Part shown: in pieces, positions 33,300-36,453 of the stretch | How positions within the stretch are numbered: position 1 is the stretch's first letter | Layout of the letters: every line of letters starts with the position of its first letter | Assembly (NCBI GenBank): GCA_947625455.1 | Contig: CANQOJ010000003.1 | Coordinates: 1-36,453, forward strand | DNA from: an uncultured Clostridia bacterium | Lineage (GTDB): Bacteria; Bacillota; Clostridia; Oscillospirales; Ruminococcaceae | Length of the DNA stretch: 36,453 nucleotides | Direction: 5' to 3' | Notes under the pieces: model-generated | What the model was told of the DNA's origin: nothing | Databases searched by the model: none | Seen by the model: only the letters and a program-made list of their open reading frames with translations | Made by a program: the position numbers and the translations under genes

Positions 33300-33515
33300 A
33301 TGGCATTTTTTACACCGGTACTATTGTTACGCAGAAAAGTAATCGTAAAACGGTTGATTGCTTGCGGTGCGACCTCGGAAAAAATGGCAAAAACATTGGC
33401 TGAAGCAGGCGTGATCAATCCTAACGGTTTCGGTCGATTTACGCAGAAACTCGTAGAAATGGGAACGATACATATGACTTCCGACGGCAGATATTATGTA
33501 TCAGGCTGTCGATAA
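33300..33515 (+). CDS. Small unknown protein; stop codon supplied by a repeat element
   Basis: The 71-residue protein starts MAFFTPVLLLRRKVIV behind AGGAGG. The middle (ACGATSEKMAKTLAEAGVIN) is a short helical pair that resembles a winged-helix fold (MGTIHMTSDGRYYV). The last four codons and the stop (TCAGGCTGTCGATAA) are the left end of the palindromic repeat copy C, so the C-terminus has been rewritten by the repeat. I recognise the start as a common short clostridial protein without a known role. Confidence 0.7.
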   Translation: MAFFTPVLLLRRKVIVKRLIACGATSEKMAKTLAEAGVINPNGFGRFTQKLVEMGTIHMTSDGRYYVSGCR

Positions 33516-33680
33516 AGCCCCATCTGCGTCGTCAACGGCACAGCGTTTTCCGCCGCAGGCGGATAATGCGTGCAGGCACAAAGCCTAGCCGTAGCACCGT
33601 TTCAGCGTTTTGCGCTCGCGCATAATGCGTGCATCTGAGGCTTTCTCGACAGCCTGAGGTTGGACTTTTTATACAGTCTG
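33502..33680. repeat. Palindromic repeat element, copy C
   Basis: Left end CAGGCTGT (33502-33509), right end ACAGCCTG (33649-33656), outer box ACAGTCTG (33673-33680). The core is 155 bp. Mini-palindrome CCGCCGCAGGCGGATAATGCG-like stem near 33550-33572. Its first bases lie inside the 71-residue gene. Confidence 0.85.
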
Positions 33681-33710
33681 TATGTATGAAAACTTTTTTA
33701 AAATAATGAA

Positions 33711-33751
33711 ACCCTTGAAAAAAATTGAACCTTTTTCAAGGGGTATTTTTT
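33711..33751 (+). terminator. Intrinsic terminator
   Basis: CCCTTGAAAAA (33712-33722) pairs with TTTTTCAAGGG (33732-33742), followed by TATTTTTT (33744-33751). It closes the accessory block before the patatin gene. The stretch 33752-33914 is AT-rich and holds only a probable extended -10 (TGTTAAAAT near 33872-33880). Confidence 0.85.
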
Positions 33752-33914
33752 ACATAAAATGCCAACCCAAAGAAGAAATTTTGTCAAAAACCTACAGAAA
33801 ACCCGCAGATAAAACCCAAAAGATTTTAGTTTCTGCATAAAAAGAAGTTTACAAAAAGTTTAAATTCGGGTGTTAAAATTAAAATTAGCAGAAATATAAC
33901 TAAGGGTGATTTTT

Positions 33915-34775
33915 ATGAAAACAGGACTAATTCTTGAGGGCGGAGCGGTTCGCGGAATATTCACGGCGGGCGTTCTTGACAGACTTATGGACGCGGGGAT
34001 TTATTTCCCGTATGTTATAGGTGTTTCAGCAGGCGGCGGAAATGCCATGAGTTATGTTTCAAGGCAGAGCGGACGCACAAAGGATATGCTTAATGTTCCG
34101 CGTTCGCAGTCTTATTACGGTTTCAGACAGTTTCTGGGAACGGGAAAGATAATAAACCTTGACAAGATGGTTTATGAATACCCGTTCAAGCAGTTCCCGT
34201 TTGATTTTGACACATATTTCCACAGCGGAATTGAAACAGAGTATGTCTGCACCTGCTGTGAAACAGGAGAAGCGGAGTATTTTTCCGAGGGAAGCGATAC
34301 TGAAAGACTGCTTAAAATCACAAAGGCTACGTGTTCTGTGCCTATGCTGTGCGATCCTGTTGAGATTGACGGAAAGCATTATCTTGACGGCAGTATTGCG
34401 GACTCTATCCCGCTTGAACATGCTCTGCAAAAGGGTTGTGATAAGCTTGTCGTTGTTCTTACAAAGCCAAGCAGCGACACACCGCCGACTGATTACAAAA
34501 AATTCCACGCGGTGATACACCAGATGTACAAACGTTTCCCGAAGTTTGAAGAAGCGTGCATGACGAGAGTTGAACGTTACATAGAAAATGTTGAACTTAT
34601 GAACAGGCTTGAAGATGAGGGGAAGATATTTGTATTCCGCCCGTCACTCCCCGCTATATCCAAGTTTGAAAAGGACAGTGAGAAAATCGACGAGTCATAC
34701 AACGACGGCTATATGCAGGCGGAAAATAAATTAGGACAACTGCTTGACTGGATGGGCGTTAAGCTGGTAAGCTGA
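33915..34775 (+). CDS. Patatin-like phospholipase
   Basis: The 286-residue enzyme has the oxyanion loop LEGGAVRGIFTAGVLD at the start, the nucleophile elbow IGVSAGGGNAM (GxSxG with the catalytic Ser at about 42) and the catalytic Asp in YLDGSIADSIPL (DGS). It should be a Ser-Asp dyad acyl hydrolase, acting on phospholipid in the cytoplasm or at the inner membrane face. The start at 33915 is set by AAGGGTGA upstream; an ATG 9 bp further up is within the ribosome-site region. Single-gene unit. Confidence 0.93.
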   Translation: MKTGLILEGGAVRGIFTAGVLDRLMDAGIYFPYVIGVSAGGGNAMSYVSRQSGRTKDMLNVPRSQSYYGFRQFLGTGKIINLDKMVYEYPFKQFPFDFDTYFHSGIETEYVCTCCETGEAEYFSEGSDTERLLKITKATCSVPMLCDPVEIDGKHYLDGSIADSIPLEHALQKGCDKLVVVLTKPSSDTPPTDYKKFHAVIHQMYKRFPKFEEACMTRVERYIENVELMNRLEDEGKIFVFRPSLPAISKFEKDSEKIDESYNDGYMQAENKLGQLLDWMGVKLVS

Positions 34776-34803
34776 AAAAACGTTTGACAAGGGGGAAACC
34801 CTG

Positions 34804-34933
34804 CTAGAGGTTAGAAATCAAGAAGTTAGAGGCTAGAGTTGAAGCTAAAACAAGGTTTAAAAATGAAATCTTGTTTTAGTCTAAACTCTAGCCTCTGGCT
34901 TCTTAAAGCGTTATGCGCGTAGCGCATAATGCG
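34804..34933. repeat. Long hairpin built from heptamer arrays
   Basis: Left arm 34819-34854 and right arm 34870-34904 are complementary over about 35 bp with few mismatches, both built from GAGGCTA-like units and an AAAACAAG end. It is followed by TTATGCGC-N3-GCGCATAA (34911-34929). The block runs into the fliB stop codon. Confidence 0.8.
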
Positions 34934-34934
34934 T

Positions 34935-35930
34935 CTAACATCTAGCAGTAAATATCTTTTCCGCAACATTCCTGTCGTGAATGACTGCCCTGTCAAATTC
35001 CGTCAGCTTTTCAAGGGCAAACTCGACACTGCCCTCAATTGCCGCCGCGCACATCAGCATATATGCCAAAACGCACACCGAAGCAAAAAACCTGCAGTTG
35101 TCCTCAATGCTTTCATCTTGAAAACAAAACGGCATTTTGAGTTCAAACAGGAAATTCAACGCAAGATTTCCGAAAAAGTACTTCGGGAAAATTTCTGCGC
35201 CGTTTGACAGCTTTTCACGGTCGGGTTTACCGTTTGTGAGTATTGCCGAAAGTGCGTTGCTATTTCCGAAAATATCCGAGTACAGCTTTGCCGATTTATC
35301 TAAGTCAATTTCAATCCCCGCAGCGGCAACCAGATTTTCCTCAAAAGTCCGTTTTTTGTCCGACAGGATATTGTACATCTTGCTGAAAATCTCATTTCTT
35401 GAACGTAATGCAGGATTAGCCTTGAACTCCTCTTCGCCCTCGCACAAAACCGCGCTTAAAATGACTTCATTTCCGTCCACCCTGACCTGCTTTTCGCACA
35501 TTTCGAGCGCATATTCGTCATTCAAAAGCATTCTTGCGATTTCGGGACAGCTTGCACTGCAGCACCTTGTCATAACGGCATTGTTGAAAACCGAAATTCT
35601 CGGATAAATACGGCAGGTGTTTGAAATAAATTCCTCGCCGAATGCCCGCTGTATTGAACACAGCGAGTTTTCCGCGAGGAAAGGACATTTCCTGTCCGAA
35701 AGATTTAAGTTGTATAAAACGCCGTTGTATTCGGGAATTTTGAGCATCTCAAACGCGCTTTCAACCTTTTTGCGCATTTCTTCCGACAAATCAAGAGCGC
35801 ACAGCTTTTTGTATTCATCATCAAGCCACACAAGGCTTTCCCAGCCGTTGCAGCAGTTGTTTTCGCAGCTTGCTCCTCTGCACGAAAATTCCCGAAAATA
35901 TTTCGGCTCTCTTATTATGTAGTATCCCAT
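34935..35930 (-). CDS. fliB: Flagellin lysine-N-methylase FliB-like protein
   Basis: The 331-residue protein carries the cysteine cluster CRGASCENNCCNGW near residue 18, CPFLAENSLCSIQ near 82, NTCRIYPR and CCSASCPEIARML (about 105-130), which are the CxxCxxCC-type ligands of this family. FliB proteins methylate lysines of flagellin, using an Fe-S cluster. The start overlaps the guaB stop by TGATG. No flagellin gene is near. The final residues Ala-Arg-Cys and the stop come from the heptamer repeat. Confidence 0.85.
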   Translation of the reverse strand: MGYYIIREPKYFREFSCRGASCENNCCNGWESLVWLDDEYKKLCALDLSEEMRKKVESAFEMLKIPEYNGVLYNLNLSDRKCPFLAENSLCSIQRAFGEEFISNTCRIYPRISVFNNAVMTRCCSASCPEIARMLLNDEYALEMCEKQVRVDGNEVILSAVLCEGEEEFKANPALRSRNEIFSKMYNILSDKKRTFEENLVAAAGIEIDLDKSAKLYSDIFGNSNALSAILTNGKPDREKLSNGAEIFPKYFFGNLALNFLFELKMPFCFQDESIEDNCRFFASVCVLAYMLMCAAAIEGSVEFALEKLTEFDRAVIHDRNVAEKIFTARC

Positions 35931-36453
35931 CAGATGCCCGCCGAATAGTTAGGCGCTTCTTTTGTGATGTATATGTCATGCGGGTGAGATTCCTTAAGAC
36001 CTGCGCCAGTAATTCTGATAAACTCCGCTTTCTCCTGCAAGTCTGCAATTGTCGGACATCCGCAGTAACCCATACCGCTTCTTATTCCGCCCACAAGCTG
36101 GAAAATAGTGTCAGCAACAGATCCCTTGTATGGAACGCGTCCCTCAACTCCCTCAGGAACAAGCTTCTTGCTGTTGTCCTGGAAATATCTGTCTGCCGAG
36201 CCTTGCTTCATTGCCGCAAGCGAGCCCATTCCTCTGTAAACCTTGAATGAACGTCCCTGATATATTTCAACATCACCCGGCGCTTCTTCACAGCCCGCAA
36301 GCAGAGAACCAAGCATAACCACATTTGCTCCCGCCGCAAGCGCCTTTACAATATCGCCCGAATACTTGATACCGCCGTCAGCGATTACGGGAACACCGTA
36401 CTTTGCCGCGGCGCACGCGCAGTCGTAAACTGCCGTTATCTGCGGGACGCCGA
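35930..36453 (-). CDS. guaB: IMP dehydrogenase, C-terminal part (start outside window)
   Basis: About 173 residues are visible. ITAVYDCACAAAKYGVPV leads to ADGGIKYSGDIVKALAAG, ANVVMLGSLLAG and the flap EIYQGRSFKVYRGMGSLAAM, and the protein ends with GLKESHPHDIYITKEAPNYS. These are the IMPDH motifs for the phosphate site, the flap and the C-terminal K+ site. The enzyme makes XMP from IMP, the committed step to GMP. Its stop overlaps the fliB start, so the two genes form one operon. Confidence 0.96.
   Translation of the reverse strand, partial: GVPQITAVYDCACAAAKYGVPVIADGGIKYSGDIVKALAAGANVVMLGSLLAGCEEAPGDVEIYQGRSFKVYRGMGSLAAMKQGSADRYFQDNSKKLVPEGVEGRVPYKGSVADTIFQLVGGIRSGMGYCGCPTIADLQEKAEFIRITGAGLKESHPHDIYITKEAPNYSAGI

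Overview
The window looks like a chromosomal segment from a Gram-positive member of the Clostridia, most likely an Oscillospiraceae/Ruminococcaceae-type gut or rumen bacterium. The reasons are strong GGAGG-type ribosome sites, many TTGACA-17-TATAAT promoters, class II lysyl-tRNA synthetase and MetG with a C-terminal tRNA-binding domain, an ftsE-ftsX-S41-greA-lysS run, a DUF4177/XRE/SUFU accessory set, and moderate GC. The cell is probably motile and uses c-di-GMP: there is a chemoreceptor, an EAL phosphodiesterase and a flagellin lysine methylase. I see no tRNA, rRNA, CRISPR array or complete transposase gene.

Layout. 1-2199: the end of a response regulator gene, its short-loop sensor kinase, and a VanY-like D,D-carboxypeptidase behind a promoter with three 11-bp-phased hexamers (a VanRS-like cell-wall response unit). 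2278-7822: a Ter-associated biosynthetic locus. On the minus strand it reads TerD, C-C bond lyase/aldolase, ATP-grasp ligase, PRTase with a TRSP domain, and a StiP-type protein with a PELOTA domain. A HAD phosphatase faces it convergently. This matches the gene set predicted by comparative genomics (Anantharaman, Iyer and Aravind) to make an unknown nucleoside-like metabolite, and it is the most interesting system here. 8189-16239: chemoreceptor, YfhO membrane protein, EAL protein, and a lipoprotein with a GH26-like fold that lacks its catalytic glutamates. 16226-23528: a minus-strand housekeeping run (metG, two unknown genes, tatD, corC-like, nth, DUF4085-like, amidohydrolase). 23934-29964: a PucR/CdaR-type regulator, ftsE, ftsX, an S41-like protein with Ser replaced by Thr, greA and lysS. 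29961-33515: a mosaic of small accessory genes (Dph6-like, DUF4177, GNAT, XRE-membrane regulator, SUFU, 71-aa protein). 33915-36453: patatin-like lipase, then fliB and the end of guaB on the minus strand.

Two families of intergenic repeats run through the window. One is a 153-156 bp palindromic element (177-180 bp with a conserved right extension) with imperfect inverted ends; there are three copies plus a solo right end. The other is a heptamer array (GAGGYTA-like units), often paired in inverted orientation to make long hairpins and often joined to a GCGGATAATGCG-type mini-palindrome. Both sit at gene 3' ends, and in several cases they supply the stop codon of the neighbouring gene. One heptamer block lies inside the predicted metG mRNA leader.
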